From the NCBI RefSeq assembly GCF_947498015.1, contig NZ_CANMIR010000007.1:119571-183570 (forward strand): a stretch of 64,000 bases of DNA, given 5' to 3'. The stretch is from an uncultured Neptuniibacter sp. (lineage in GTDB: Bacteria > Pseudomonadota > Gammaproteobacteria > Pseudomonadales > Balneatricaceae). Under the pieces are notes generated by a model. It was given only the letters and a program-made list of their open reading frames with translations. It did not search any database and was not told the DNA's origin. Both the position numbers and the translations under genes were made by a program. Shown here in pieces: positions 36,562 through 46,960 of this stretch. The first letter of the stretch is position 1. Every line of letters starts with the position of its first letter.

Positions 36562-37749
36562 ATGACAAATGAATACCGTCCCCTGTTTAACCGTAAATAT
36601 ATCAGCGGACTTATGTGGTTCAGCTTGCTGGCAATTTTGATCCTTTCCACCATGGGGCCAGGGGAAGTCGAATTCTACCCGGTTGAGTCAAACAGAGACA
36701 AAACCGTCTACTGGATGGAGCTGGATGAGCAACCCATTACGCTGACCCTACTACTGCCAACCGGTGAAGCGATCAATAGTACCCAGCGTCAGCTGCAGCA
36801 ACTGAAAAGTCATATCATTCAATCACGGCTTCAGAAGTTCTCATCACCCAATTACAGCTACAGCGTGATTCCCCGACAGGATCGTATTGAGATTACATTT
36901 GGCTGGAACCAGCAGCATGTCCCAGAATTAGATGCAATTTGGGATAGCCTGACCCAACCGATAGAAACATCTCAGTGGCAAGCCGAACTGAAAAATATTC
37001 AGGCACGTCACTATCTCTCATCCCAAACTCCGGATCAGATGGTCGCAGAACAGTTTTTTATACAGTTACAACCCGACACAGGGGGAGTACTAGATCAGCT
37101 ACCGGCCGCTTACCATCGAATGTTCCAAGCGCCACGCTATGCCATCAGTGGCGACAGTGCAGATGAGCTGGTTTCGCTGGTGGAAAAGCAACTTCCTCAA
37201 CATAGTTCGGCGCAACAGCGACAGAAACCTATACCCACACGCCAGCAATCAATCACAGAGGTTCACGAAGGGGCGAACTACAGGCTCTTAATCGGACGTT
37301 CAATCAGCGCCCGAAATTCAGAGCTCTATATTGAGGAACGCATCACTGCGCATCTTTTACAACAACTCTTGACCCAACAGCAATCGCAACATAAGGTCAG
37401 CTTCCGGCTTCTCTGGGCTGCACTCGAAACCACTGGTTATCAGGCATTTATCCTCGAAGGGAGGAGTAACCCCGGCCCAATGCTTTCCCAGCTACAGCAG
37501 CAGGTAACGGAAGAGTTAGTCGAAGTCAGCCAGAAACAGTTGGCTGAGCAGTGGCATGAAAGGATGCGGGATCTGGCAAATCAGACACAAGCCCTGAACC
37601 TGATCGCGTTTTATTCACTGCCGGAAGATACCATGGAAAATTACACTGATCAGATTCTTGATCAGGATCCTGATGAGATCATCATAGCAGCCCGTAAGGC
37701 CCTGCAAACCAACGAACAGATCAGTATCCTACACACTCCAGCACTTTAA
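36562..37749 (+). CDS. M16 peptidase-like membrane-anchored protein lacking the zinc motif
   Basis: A 395-aa protein with an N-terminal membrane anchor (about 14-31) and a body resembling the second half of M16B zinc-peptidase-type folds, with alternating strands and long helices such as WQAELKNIQARHYLSSQTPDQMVAEQFF. No HxxEH or HxxxE zinc site is present, so it should not be a peptidase by itself. In Pseudomonas two M16 genes occupy this site between ftsY and rsmD, which supports the family call. It may be a diverged remnant or a non-catalytic partner. It is 9 bases upstream of rsmD on the same strand. Confidence 0.6.
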   Translation: MTNEYRPLFNRKYISGLMWFSLLAILILSTMGPGEVEFYPVESNRDKTVYWMELDEQPITLTLLLPTGEAINSTQRQLQQLKSHIIQSRLQKFSSPNYSYSVIPRQDRIEITFGWNQQHVPELDAIWDSLTQPIETSQWQAELKNIQARHYLSSQTPDQMVAEQFFIQLQPDTGGVLDQLPAAYHRMFQAPRYAISGDSADELVSLVEKQLPQHSSAQQRQKPIPTRQQSITEVHEGANYRLLIGRSISARNSELYIEERITAHLLQQLLTQQQSQHKVSFRLLWAALETTGYQAFILEGRSNPGPMLSQLQQQVTEELVEVSQKQLAEQWHERMRDLANQTQALNLIAFYSLPEDTMENYTDQILDQDPDEIIIAARKALQTNEQISILHTPAL

Positions 37750-37758
37750 GGAACCACT

Positions 37759-38373
37759 ATGGGTCGACGCCATCCGCCTCGAAGAGCATCAGGCAAAACA
37801 GACAACTCCAGCTCGCAACTTCGTATCATTGGAGGCCAATGGCGTGGTCGTAAGGTTGAGTTTGTCACCGTCGATGGTTTAAGGCCGACACCGGACAGGG
37901 TAAGAGAAACGCTTTTTAACTGGATACAAACCGGTCTGCCGGGAGCTCAATGCCTGGACCTTTTCGCAGGGAGCGGCGCACTGGGGCTGGAAGCACTCTC
38001 CAGACGAGCTGAAAGTGTTACGTTTGTGGACCTGAATACCATCACGACCAACCAGTTGAAGCGCAATCTGCAAACCCTAAAAAGTCAGAACTCTGAAGTG
38101 ATACAGGCTGATGTATTACAGTGGTTGGAGCAGCGTCAGACCGATATGGAGCAACGATACGATATTGTTTTTATGGACCCCCCATTCAGACAGGGGCTGG
38201 TTGCTCCCTGCTGCGAACTCCTGGAGCGACATAATCTGCTCGCAGATAATGCCATTATCTATGTAGAGACTGAGTCAGAGCTGACGCATCTTGAGGTTCC
38301 GGCTCACTGGCACGAGCACCGCAAGAAACAAGCAGGCCAGGTAACCTACCGCCTATTTATGCGTGAAGGCTAA
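37759..38373 (+). CDS. rsmD: 16S rRNA (guanine(966)-N2)-methyltransferase RsmD
   Basis: A 204-aa SAM-dependent enzyme that methylates G966 of 16S rRNA in the 30S subunit. Motif I is DLFAGSGALGLEALSRR (67-83) and the catalytic DPPF motif is at 140-143. LRIIGGQWRGRK and GLRPTPDRVRETLFNW at the N-terminus are typical. An AAGGAA ribosome site is present. It overlaps the end of the convergent TetR gene by 4 bases. Confidence 0.96.
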   Translation: MGRRHPPRRASGKTDNSSSQLRIIGGQWRGRKVEFVTVDGLRPTPDRVRETLFNWIQTGLPGAQCLDLFAGSGALGLEALSRRAESVTFVDLNTITTNQLKRNLQTLKSQNSEVIQADVLQWLEQRQTDMEQRYDIVFMDPPFRQGLVAPCCELLERHNLLADNAIIYVETESELTHLEVPAHWHEHRKKQAGQVTYRLFMREG

Positions 38374-38990
38374 CCGGGTAATCCGGCAAGATACACTTTC
38401 AAAACAGTTTTGATCTGTTGCTTAGGAGGGGTTCTTCCCTCTGTGTAGATAACACTGGCTGTGATTCCAAACACCACGGCCAGTGCCGACTCAGCCAGCG
38501 CTCCCTGCTTTAACTTTGAACTTTCTGGTAGCTGCCCCTGTTTCCGGGCCTTTTTATAAATTTTAGCCAGTCGCTCCAACCACTCCTGCTGTTCGGCATA
38601 GATATGATCAGAGATCGCCGCCAATTCAGGCTCCTGCTTTGCATTCAGATGAAAAACACGCCAGATCGCTTCACAACGCTGATCCTCAAGAACAAGCCAG
38701 CTCCAACGCTTCAACAATTCGCCTAATGATCCGAGGGCATCCTGTCTGGCCGCCTGAAGCTGATCGATAAACAACTCATCCAGAGGTAACCGGGATTCCT
38801 GATAGAGAGCTGCGACAAGATCAGTACGATTTTTAAAGTGCCAGTAAAGCGCACCATGGGTCAGACCTGATGCAGCTGCTATATCCTTCAGGCTGGTCTG
38901 AGTAATTCCCCGTTTAGCAAAAAGCGTCAATGCTGTCTGGAGTAACAATTGACGAGTCTGTTCAGCTTCTTCCTTGGTCCTTCGCGGCAT
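38370..38990 (-). CDS. TetR family transcriptional regulator (AcrR/TtgR-like)
   Basis: A 206-aa repressor with an N-terminal HTH (about 10-60; TSLKDIAAASGLTHGALYWHF) and a C-terminal ligand domain typical of the AcrR/TtgR group that controls RND efflux. No efflux gene lies next to it; the nearest RND pair in the window is at 53-57 kb and is not adjacent. The target is therefore unknown. It has a weak ribosome site. Confidence 0.9.
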   Translation of the reverse strand: MPRRTKEEAEQTRQLLLQTALTLFAKRGITQTSLKDIAAASGLTHGALYWHFKNRTDLVAALYQESRLPLDELFIDQLQAARQDALGSLGELLKRWSWLVLEDQRCEAIWRVFHLNAKQEPELAAISDHIYAEQQEWLERLAKIYKKARKQGQLPESSKLKQGALAESALAVVFGITASVIYTEGRTPPKQQIKTVLKVYLAGLPG

Positions 38991-39081
38991 AACTATCCAA
39001 CACCTTTAAATGAGGCGGTTCATTATATAACTCTACTGCAACAAGAAAGTGACAGTATGATTAACAACTGATGTAACCACC

Positions 39082-40335
39082 TTACCTGACAGGCTGGACA
39101 TCATCCAGATAGAAGCGGGCTCCATATTTTTGCAGGGAATCCACATGCAGATTCTCCGGCAGGCTAAAACGTGCAGCGAACACCTGCCCGGGTTTGACAT
39201 AGCCTTTTACATGATCCACATAACGCTCAACTTTGCCGTTGCGTTTAAGATACAGACCCATCACCAGATTATTGAGCGCAGGCCCTTTGACCACATAGCG
39301 CCAACGCGTTTCAAGACTATGCGCACCTGATTTACGAACCGACTCAAGCTTGAGCCCCTGCTCAATCGATTTAACAAAACTGGCCTGCTGAAGCTGACGC
39401 CGCTCCTCCTGCTTCGCTCCCTGATGCTGAACATAAGCCCCTAAAGCGGTACTCAACAGAGCGGCAACACCCCCCCCCTCACCTGCAGCGACCTCTTGCT
39501 GGCTTTTACGCCAAAGCACATTGTTATCCAGCAACTCCGTGGCACGAGGGTTGATGTGTCCCTTCTGATAGTAGGGCAGTACCGCTTTACCCACAGCACG
39601 CGCCTCCTGATAGCGTTCTGCATTCACCGGATGATCATGGTGGAACAGCGCACGTGCGTTCCCTTCAGCGGCATACTTCCGTTGCCAGATACGGCTTGAA
39701 GCCATCGGATCATAACCTGCAAGGGCCGTATACAGGATTCCGATACGGTCCGCTTCGCGCTCACTCTCATGGGTGAATGCGGCCTGATAGCCACTACGAC
39801 GGGCTGAGTTCGACCCCGCCAAAGCGCTGATCTGTGCGTGGGTCTGTCGCTCGTAAACGTGATTTGCCACGGTATGCGCAATCTCATGACCAATCACCGC
39901 TGCCAGCTCTGCATCACTTTTCAGATCACTCATAAGCTGAGAATGGACCACAATATAAGTCCCCCCGGTAGTGAAGGCATTAAAGCTGTCACGCTTTATC
40001 AGCAGCGGCTGCCAGCGTTCATTTTTCAGATGGGACACTTTATGGATACGATCAAAGACGCGTACCAATCTTAGATATTGAGCACGATTGATCTGAGCAT
40101 TGACAGGGCGTTTGTGCTTTTTCTCATTTGCAATTATCCGTTCAACATAGGCATTACCCTGCTGAATCTGTGTTGAGCGTCCCGCCATACTGAGGCTACG
40201 TTGGCCGGTTACCCGATCACGTTCACTCACGGTCTCAGCAACCTGATACAACCCACGATCAACCTTTTTCAGCGTTTGACAACCGGAAATCAAAGCGATC
40301 AACATCACAGACAGTGCAAAACGTAACCAAACCAT
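39082..40335 (-). CDS. M48 family metallopeptidase lipoprotein
   Basis: A 417-aa predicted lipoprotein. A signal peptide with lipobox LISGC would give a lipidated Cys19. The zinc-peptidase motif HEIAH is at 150-154, with the third ligand in ESEREAD (about 192). This matches Oma1/LoiP/YcaL-type M48 proteases that clear misfolded envelope proteins. An extra C-terminal region (about 270-417) with beta-rich sequence (WRYVVKGPALNNLVMGLYLK) is not usual for LoiP and may be a substrate or partner domain. No TPR repeats (BepA type) were seen. It lies upstream of the TetR gene on the same strand. Confidence 0.88.
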   Translation of the reverse strand: MVWLRFALSVMLIALISGCQTLKKVDRGLYQVAETVSERDRVTGQRSLSMAGRSTQIQQGNAYVERIIANEKKHKRPVNAQINRAQYLRLVRVFDRIHKVSHLKNERWQPLLIKRDSFNAFTTGGTYIVVHSQLMSDLKSDAELAAVIGHEIAHTVANHVYERQTHAQISALAGSNSARRSGYQAAFTHESEREADRIGILYTALAGYDPMASSRIWQRKYAAEGNARALFHHDHPVNAERYQEARAVGKAVLPYYQKGHINPRATELLDNNVLWRKSQQEVAAGEGGGVAALLSTALGAYVQHQGAKQEERRQLQQASFVKSIEQGLKLESVRKSGAHSLETRWRYVVKGPALNNLVMGLYLKRNGKVERYVDHVKGYVKPGQVFAARFSLPENLHVDSLQKYGARFYLDDVQPVR

Positions 40336-40500
40336 CGATATAAAACCCCTAACCTCTATATAGTTATTCGTAATAAAAGATAATTTTTTTATAACTGATT
40401 GAAATCAACACATTCCATTATTGTATTTGTACCACTCCGTCAATTCAGCTACTATGCCGCACTTGCGAATTTGCTAATTTATTAGAGCATTATCATGTAA

Positions 40501-41293
<793 letters not shown>

Positions 41294-41312
41294 GCCGCCG
41301 GTTGGTGTTCAA

Positions 41313-41340
41313 AAAAGCAGGCCTCGGGCCTGCTTTTTTA
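41313..41340 (+). terminator. intrinsic terminator after the ferredoxin gene
   Basis: An 11-bp stem AAAAGCAGGCC / GGCCTGCTTTT with a TCG loop and T run. Confidence 0.92.
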
Positions 41341-41350
41341 TTGTCTGAAA

Positions 41351-44263
41351 CTACTGATAATTCTCCTGCCAGAAGATCATTCGATCATTCCCCCGAGCAC
41401 GCCCAAACGTAATAATGGCATCTGGCACGGTGTTATCATTGGCCGTTCCGTTCTGATCCCAGTCATAGCGTAACCACTCATCTAAAGCAGAGATCCCCAC
41501 CGGAAAGTAACCGGTATGATCATTCCCACCACTGCCAGCACCCGGTGCACTAAAGATCAGACTGAAATCACCACTGTTTGTCACCGCACTACTACCGCTG
41601 ATAGTTAATGTGCCAACGGAAGAACCATCACCAACGCTGACCGTCCGGCTCGCCGTCGTCGTTCCGATCACTGAGCCATCAAAGCTCATATCCGCAAGCG
41701 CTATCTCAGTACAACTATCAGCACTGTTCGTCACGAAGCCACTGCCATCCCAATATTGTGTAACAAAGGGGACGGGAAGATCCTGTGTTTCGGGGCCATG
41801 CGCCGACTGGAGTAATAAACGCCCATAGCGCATCGGGTGGACCGACCCGATCGCAACAGCGGTACAACTACTGCCACAACTCCCTGCGGTCAGCGGATCA
41901 ATATCTAACGCGCCTGATTCAAAATTACGGCCATCGGCCAATCCACCATCTTCGATCATCATCCCCAACTGAAGCTGCGAGAACGGTCCATCTTCCAGAC
42001 CGGCTTCACCACCGTCACGCTGCAAGATCACATCAGTGACCGGCGTACCGCCCGCGGATGCCACTTTGTTGATCACTCCCAGCTCCCAACCGCTCAGACT
42101 GATAGTCGAGCCTGAAGCCGAGGTGTTTAATCGCGCTGAAAGATCAACACCGTCATCAGCATTCTCTGCGGTTAACACCACAGAATCGGTCGTGTAGAGA
42201 GCCAGGTCATAATTCTGCGTTACACTGTGTGCCGGGTCAGCAGCGTGGGCCTCAATGCGATATTCAATCGGACCGTAGGGCTGTTGCATATAATTGAATG
42301 AGCTACAGCTCAGAGTGAGCAGTTCCGCTGAAAGTTCGAAATGATCGGGGTAGAAGCGACCAATCTTTTCAGAAAACCCGGAGATATCTGCATCAACAGC
42401 ACCCAGGTAATCACTGTGCTGTGCAATTAATATCAGGCTTCCAACCTCATCGTACTGCAGAGTCCCCTCTGTATCCGCGCCGGCGCGAACACTGTAGCCA
42501 TCCAGCAGGAGACTGATATCACCCGTCAGATCACCCTCAACCCCTAATGCGGGAGTAAATGAGTCCACACTCAGCGCGGTCGTCCCTTCAAAGTTAGGCG
42601 TAACCCCATTATCCGTGACATTAACACCCTGTTCGGGTACGCCATCATAAACACCCAGCGTATCCTCATCATCTGCGGCGCTGTAGCGAAAGGCATTGAT
42701 CTCCAGCTTGAAATCACTGCCTGCTGAGGTGAACCCGCCACCTGAAACCTCATCGCCTCCAGGATTAGTAACCGTATCGGCGACTACAGAGGTAAAACCA
42801 AATGCAAATGGGCGCACCACAAATGGATTGGATGAACCGGAGATGAGTGCAGCTGTATCTGGCGCAGTGTAACGGGCATGTAATTGCATCTGTCCCGCGT
42901 CACTGTATGTTAATGACAAGGGTGCCTTAGCGTCTGCGCCAAAGCTCAACTCAATCGGGGTATAGGCTCCCGGCGATACCGGAGAGGCACTGTTGAGTTC
43001 AATATTCTCACTATCAGTATCGGTCACGACATTCATCAATTGCCCTGCAACACAGCTGCTGGGGGATTCGCACTGGGCGGCCAGTTCAATGGTCACATCA
43101 CCGGTAAACAGGGCCGCACACACCGTAGGGTCATCATCGGAGGCCTGCACCGCTTGTAGGTACAACGCTTCTGCAAACGGCGTTTGTGCTGAAGATTTTC
43201 CTGAGATCTGAGTCGGAATCAACTCATTATCAAGGCTATCGATAAACCTGAGTTCTGCCCTGCTGAAGGTAATCGGTGGATCATCCGAGGCATCGGCACT
43301 CCCACTGGTTTCAGTTGCACTGCCATCGGTCACATTGAAAGAGAAGGTTTCGCTGGCGGCAGACAATCCGGTATAGCTATATGCAAGCTGGACAGATACC
43401 TCACCCGAAGCAAAGGTGTAGATGGCCTCACCGTCATCAGCGGCTCCATTATCCAATGAGCCGCCACCGGAAACGATCGATATCCAATCCCCTCGGTTAT
43501 GGGAAGTTGTGAGCGTGATCTGCGCCTCACCGGTATCCGACGCAAGGTTATGATCACCGTCCAGATGCGCTGTAATGGTCACGGTTTCTGCCAGGCAGGT
43601 CACCCCGCTGCCTGAATGACTAATTCCGTAATGATCAACTTCAGCATCCGGTTCACCATCATTGCTACTACCCGGGGTTGGATCGGTGACTTCGGTAAAA
43701 TCACCCTCACCATCAGGCTTTCGGGCAAAGATGATTTTATTGTCTCCCCCTCCGCCGAGATCAACCCCACAGGCTGCTGGGACACTCCAATATTGGTCTT
43801 TTTTACAGGCATCTTTACAGAAATGGACATAATCCATAACGTCACCCGCACTATCGAGCAGTGCAATTTCCCACTCATTTGAGGAGAGCGTTTGTGGCGA
43901 ACTTAAGTATTGAGTGGGAGTGTGTGATGTCAGGCCTGAATCATATGTTTGCGAAGCGTTATCAAACACACCAACAATCATATTCCCCGTACCATAACTG
44001 ACACAGACCGGGGCTTTCCCACTGTCGCTGGTACATAACTGCCAACCGCTGACATCGACATCAACATCGCCGAGTATGATTGTCTCTACATACTTAATCG
44101 GTCCAGCGGTGCCCTGCGGCACCATCTCATTAATATTGCCAGTGGTGTTAGCACTACAAGATAAACTCACTGGTGATGAGACAGGCTTTTTCGCATGAAG
44201 TATCGGACTGGCAACAGTGATGCCGAATAGAATTGCTAACAGAAAACCGATACGACGTCTCAT
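41351..44263 (-). CDS. large secreted MshQ-like protein with DUF6701 C-terminal domain
   Basis: A 970-aa exported protein. It has a signal peptide (1-24, cut after LHA), an N-terminal region (about 30-190) resembling a lamin-tail-like beta domain (EWEIALLDSAGDVMDYVHF), a bacterial Ig-like stretch (about 205-325), and then the DUF6701 region to the end, closing with AIITFGRARGNDRMIFWQE. This ending is the hallmark of MshQ of the MSHA type IV pilus. No MSHA, pilin or secretion genes are nearby. It follows the DUF501 gene (19-base gap) on the recG strand. A surface or pilus-tip adhesin role is an inference. Composition is rich in D, S, T and G, as expected for an extracellular protein. Confidence 0.82.
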   Translation of the reverse strand: MRRRIGFLLAILFGITVASPILHAKKPVSSPVSLSCSANTTGNINEMVPQGTAGPIKYVETIILGDVDVDVSGWQLCTSDSGKAPVCVSYGTGNMIVGVFDNASQTYDSGLTSHTPTQYLSSPQTLSSNEWEIALLDSAGDVMDYVHFCKDACKKDQYWSVPAACGVDLGGGGDNKIIFARKPDGEGDFTEVTDPTPGSSNDGEPDAEVDHYGISHSGSGVTCLAETVTITAHLDGDHNLASDTGEAQITLTTSHNRGDWISIVSGGGSLDNGAADDGEAIYTFASGEVSVQLAYSYTGLSAASETFSFNVTDGSATETSGSADASDDPPITFSRAELRFIDSLDNELIPTQISGKSSAQTPFAEALYLQAVQASDDDPTVCAALFTGDVTIELAAQCESPSSCVAGQLMNVVTDTDSENIELNSASPVSPGAYTPIELSFGADAKAPLSLTYSDAGQMQLHARYTAPDTAALISGSSNPFVVRPFAFGFTSVVADTVTNPGGDEVSGGGFTSAGSDFKLEINAFRYSAADDEDTLGVYDGVPEQGVNVTDNGVTPNFEGTTALSVDSFTPALGVEGDLTGDISLLLDGYSVRAGADTEGTLQYDEVGSLILIAQHSDYLGAVDADISGFSEKIGRFYPDHFELSAELLTLSCSSFNYMQQPYGPIEYRIEAHAADPAHSVTQNYDLALYTTDSVVLTAENADDGVDLSARLNTSASGSTISLSGWELGVINKVASAGGTPVTDVILQRDGGEAGLEDGPFSQLQLGMMIEDGGLADGRNFESGALDIDPLTAGSCGSSCTAVAIGSVHPMRYGRLLLQSAHGPETQDLPVPFVTQYWDGSGFVTNSADSCTEIALADMSFDGSVIGTTTASRTVSVGDGSSVGTLTISGSSAVTNSGDFSLIFSAPGAGSGGNDHTGYFPVGISALDEWLRYDWDQNGTANDNTVPDAIITFGRARGNDRMIFWQENYQ

Positions 44264-44282
44264 CTTTATATCCCTTGCCCTG

Positions 44283-44837
44283 TCAGAGCTCCAGCTTAAG
44301 ATTCAATCCTAGCTCATAGCGTTCATCCAATATACGCCCGATCGTGCTCCCCTGAGCCAGATGATAAGCGTATTGCATATGCAGACAGCGGATTTTGTCC
44401 CACTGCGAAATGCCACCAATGCCATATTTTTGGTAGAGAGGCGTAAAACCAAGCGCCTCGATTTTTTCCTTCTGCTCTTCTGAAGCCGATGCCCAGCGCA
44501 GATCCACGTAGCGCTGCTGATCCACCAGATGGGCTTCGCGAAGGGCCTCATTATCTGCCAACTCCTGCTCAAGGAGCTTCACCGCACCAGCGGTTTCGAT
44601 CTCGGCGATCGCCTGATAGATCTCTTTACTGGAGAGCCAGTAAAGTGTGGGAAAGGGCTTATCATCAACCAGAAGTTCCATCTGCAGGACCAGTGGAACC
44701 CCGGCCTTATCCTGAACAGCGATTCCCGCTAAACCTCGGGGTTCACGCCCCAACTGCTCTCTGATGATCTCTAACTGCTGCTCTGTAGGTGCTATCAATC
44801 TACTGTTTCTCTTCCTAATATTGACCGGAGATCTCAC
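44283..44837 (-). CDS. DUF501 family protein
   Basis: A 184-aa protein matching the DUF501 family: LGREPRGLAGIAVQDK, FPTLYWLSSKEI and a region with a conserved acidic helix, ending with SQWDKIRCLHMQYAYHLAQG. Function is unknown; in actinobacteria the family sits beside division and enolase genes. It lies between recG and the MshQ-like gene and may be cotranscribed with both. Chorismate lyase was considered and does not fit. Confidence 0.82.
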   Translation of the reverse strand: MRSPVNIRKRNSRLIAPTEQQLEIIREQLGREPRGLAGIAVQDKAGVPLVLQMELLVDDKPFPTLYWLSSKEIYQAIAEIETAGAVKLLEQELADNEALREAHLVDQQRYVDLRWASASEEQKEKIEALGFTPLYQKYGIGGISQWDKIRCLHMQYAYHLAQGSTIGRILDERYELGLNLKLEL

Positions 44838-44881
44838 TCCGAAAAGGTACGATGCTCTACCGAACGATCATTATCACGACA

Positions 44882-46960
44882 TTATACATTACCGTAGTCT
44901 TCACCTCGTCCTAACCAGCGCTCAACCAATGAGTCGGAATCTCCAGGCCAATCCTGCATCTGCCCCGCAACCGCTTTTACCCGACTCAACAGGTCAGAGT
45001 CACGCTGCAGATCAGCCATTTTGAACTGCATCACACCCGTTTGGCGGGTACCTAACACCTCACCGGGGCCGCGTAATTCAAGATCTTTTTCCGCTATACG
45101 GAAGCCATCCGTCGTTTCCCTCATTACCGCCAGTCGCTCACGCCCCTGATTAGAGAGCGGCGCGTGATACATCAGCACACAAAAGCTCTCAACAGAACCG
45201 CGCCCGACTCGCCCACGCAGCTGATGCAACTGCGCCAACCCTAAGCGCTCAGGGTTTTCAATAATCATCACGCTGGCATTAGGAACATCTACGCCGACCT
45301 CGATTACGGTCGTTGCCACCAGCAGATCCAGCTCAGCCGCTTTGAAGCGCTGCATTATCTCGGCTTTCTCAGCCGGTTTCATCCGCCCATGTACCAACCC
45401 AATACGCAGTTCGGGTAGCAGTTCTGTTAGTTCTTGAGCGGTAACTTCGGCCGCCTGGCATTGAAGCGCCTCAGACTCTTCAATCAGTGTGCACACCCAA
45501 TAAACCTGACGTTTATCGGTACAGGCATTTCGCACCCGTTGCATCACCTCATCACGGCGTGTATCTGCAATCACCACTGTATGCACCGGTGTGCGTCCCG
45601 GTGGTAACTCATCGATAATTGAACAATCCAGATCGGCATAAGCGCTCATCGTCAGCGTTCTGGGAATCGGTGTCGCTGTCATGATCAGTTGATGCGGTGC
45701 TAACTCTCCGTTGCGCCCCTTCTCACGCAACGCCAGTCGCTGGTGTACACCAAAGCGATGCTGCTCATCCACGACAACCAACCCGAGATCAGCAAATACA
45801 ACCTCCTCCTGAAACAACGCATGGGTGCCTACTACCACCCTGGCATCACCGGAACGAATCAGATCCAGCTGTTCCTGACGTTGCTTTCCCTTCAGTTTAC
45901 CTGCCAACCATGCCACCTTAACGCCTAAGGGTTCCAGCCAGCTGCTGAAATTAAGATAGTGCTGCTCAGCAAGAATCTCGGTCGGAGCCATCACCGCCGC
46001 CTGATGATTCCCTTCCACCGCCTGAATTGCTGCCAACGCAGCAACGACGGTTTTGCCTGAACCCACATCGCCCTGCACAAGCCGCAGCATCGGATATGCC
46101 TGAGCCAGATCCTGTTTAACTTCGGCACTGACACGCTGCTGCGCTCCTGTTAGCGGGAAGGGTAGTTGACTCAGGAACTGCTGATGTAACTCTGCTGTAC
46201 CGATCAGTTGTGGTGCGCCTTTCTGACGAGTCTTCTGACGCAGCTTCAGCAAGGAGAGGTGATGTGCCAGCAACTCCTCAAATGCCAGACGTCGTTGAGC
46301 CGGATGCAACCCCTCCAGCAGTAAGTGCTGATCTGCATCCACAGGCGGTCGATGCAGATAGGCCACAGCAGTATCGAGACTGGGAAACTGCCACCCCTCC
46401 CGAAGGCTCTGCGGCACCAGCTCCTGCAAAGCACCCGATTTGAGATGGATTAATGCCTGTTCGGTCAGCGCCCTTAAACGTCCCTGATGTAACCCTTCAG
46501 TAGTCGGATACACCGGAGTCAGAAACTCTTCCACAGGCACCAGCTCATCGCTCTCTACCCGCTTATAATCGGGATGAACCATCTCAAGTCCGTTAGCGCC
46601 CGTTCGGACCTCACCAAAACAGCGAATGCTGACACCCGCACGCAGATTGTTTTTCTGGCTCGCGGAGAAATGGAAAAAACGCAGTGTGAGGGAACCGGTG
46701 CCATCCTGAATACGACAGAGCAGACTACGACGACGCCCCTTACTAATATCTGCCAGCTTGACCTCACCCTGAATCACACATTCATCTCCAGGGCGAAGAG
46801 AACCGATTGGAATAATTCGTGTACGATCCTGATAGCGAAGCGGCAGATGAAACAGGAGATCCTGAACCGTAAGAATGCCTAGGTTATTTAATTTTGCAGT
46901 GAGTGCCGCCCCTACACCTTTAAGCTCACTAACCGGAATAGCGGCCAGTGATTGCGTCAT
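44882..46960 (-). CDS. recG: ATP-dependent DNA helicase RecG
   Basis: A 692-aa superfamily 2 helicase that remodels stalled forks and Holliday junctions. The N-terminal wedge OB fold (about 55-150) is followed by helicase motifs: Walker A QGDVGSGKTVVA, DEQHRFGVHQR (DEQH box), ATPIPRTL, and motif VI QLRGRVGRG. Length matches E. coli RecG (693 aa). It overlaps oxyR by 4 bases, and recG downstream of oxyR is also seen in Pseudomonas. Confidence 0.97.
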   Translation of the reverse strand: MTQSLAAIPVSELKGVGAALTAKLNNLGILTVQDLLFHLPLRYQDRTRIIPIGSLRPGDECVIQGEVKLADISKGRRRSLLCRIQDGTGSLTLRFFHFSASQKNNLRAGVSIRCFGEVRTGANGLEMVHPDYKRVESDELVPVEEFLTPVYPTTEGLHQGRLRALTEQALIHLKSGALQELVPQSLREGWQFPSLDTAVAYLHRPPVDADQHLLLEGLHPAQRRLAFEELLAHHLSLLKLRQKTRQKGAPQLIGTAELHQQFLSQLPFPLTGAQQRVSAEVKQDLAQAYPMLRLVQGDVGSGKTVVAALAAIQAVEGNHQAAVMAPTEILAEQHYLNFSSWLEPLGVKVAWLAGKLKGKQRQEQLDLIRSGDARVVVGTHALFQEEVVFADLGLVVVDEQHRFGVHQRLALREKGRNGELAPHQLIMTATPIPRTLTMSAYADLDCSIIDELPPGRTPVHTVVIADTRRDEVMQRVRNACTDKRQVYWVCTLIEESEALQCQAAEVTAQELTELLPELRIGLVHGRMKPAEKAEIMQRFKAAELDLLVATTVIEVGVDVPNASVMIIENPERLGLAQLHQLRGRVGRGSVESFCVLMYHAPLSNQGRERLAVMRETTDGFRIAEKDLELRGPGEVLGTRQTGVMQFKMADLQRDSDLLSRVKAVAGQMQDWPGDSDSLVERWLGRGEDYGNV

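Noticed and set aside
44283..44837. Chorismate lyase (UbiC) for the gene after recG
   Set aside because: Length is similar, but the REPRGL and FPTLYWLSS sequences match DUF501, not UbiC.
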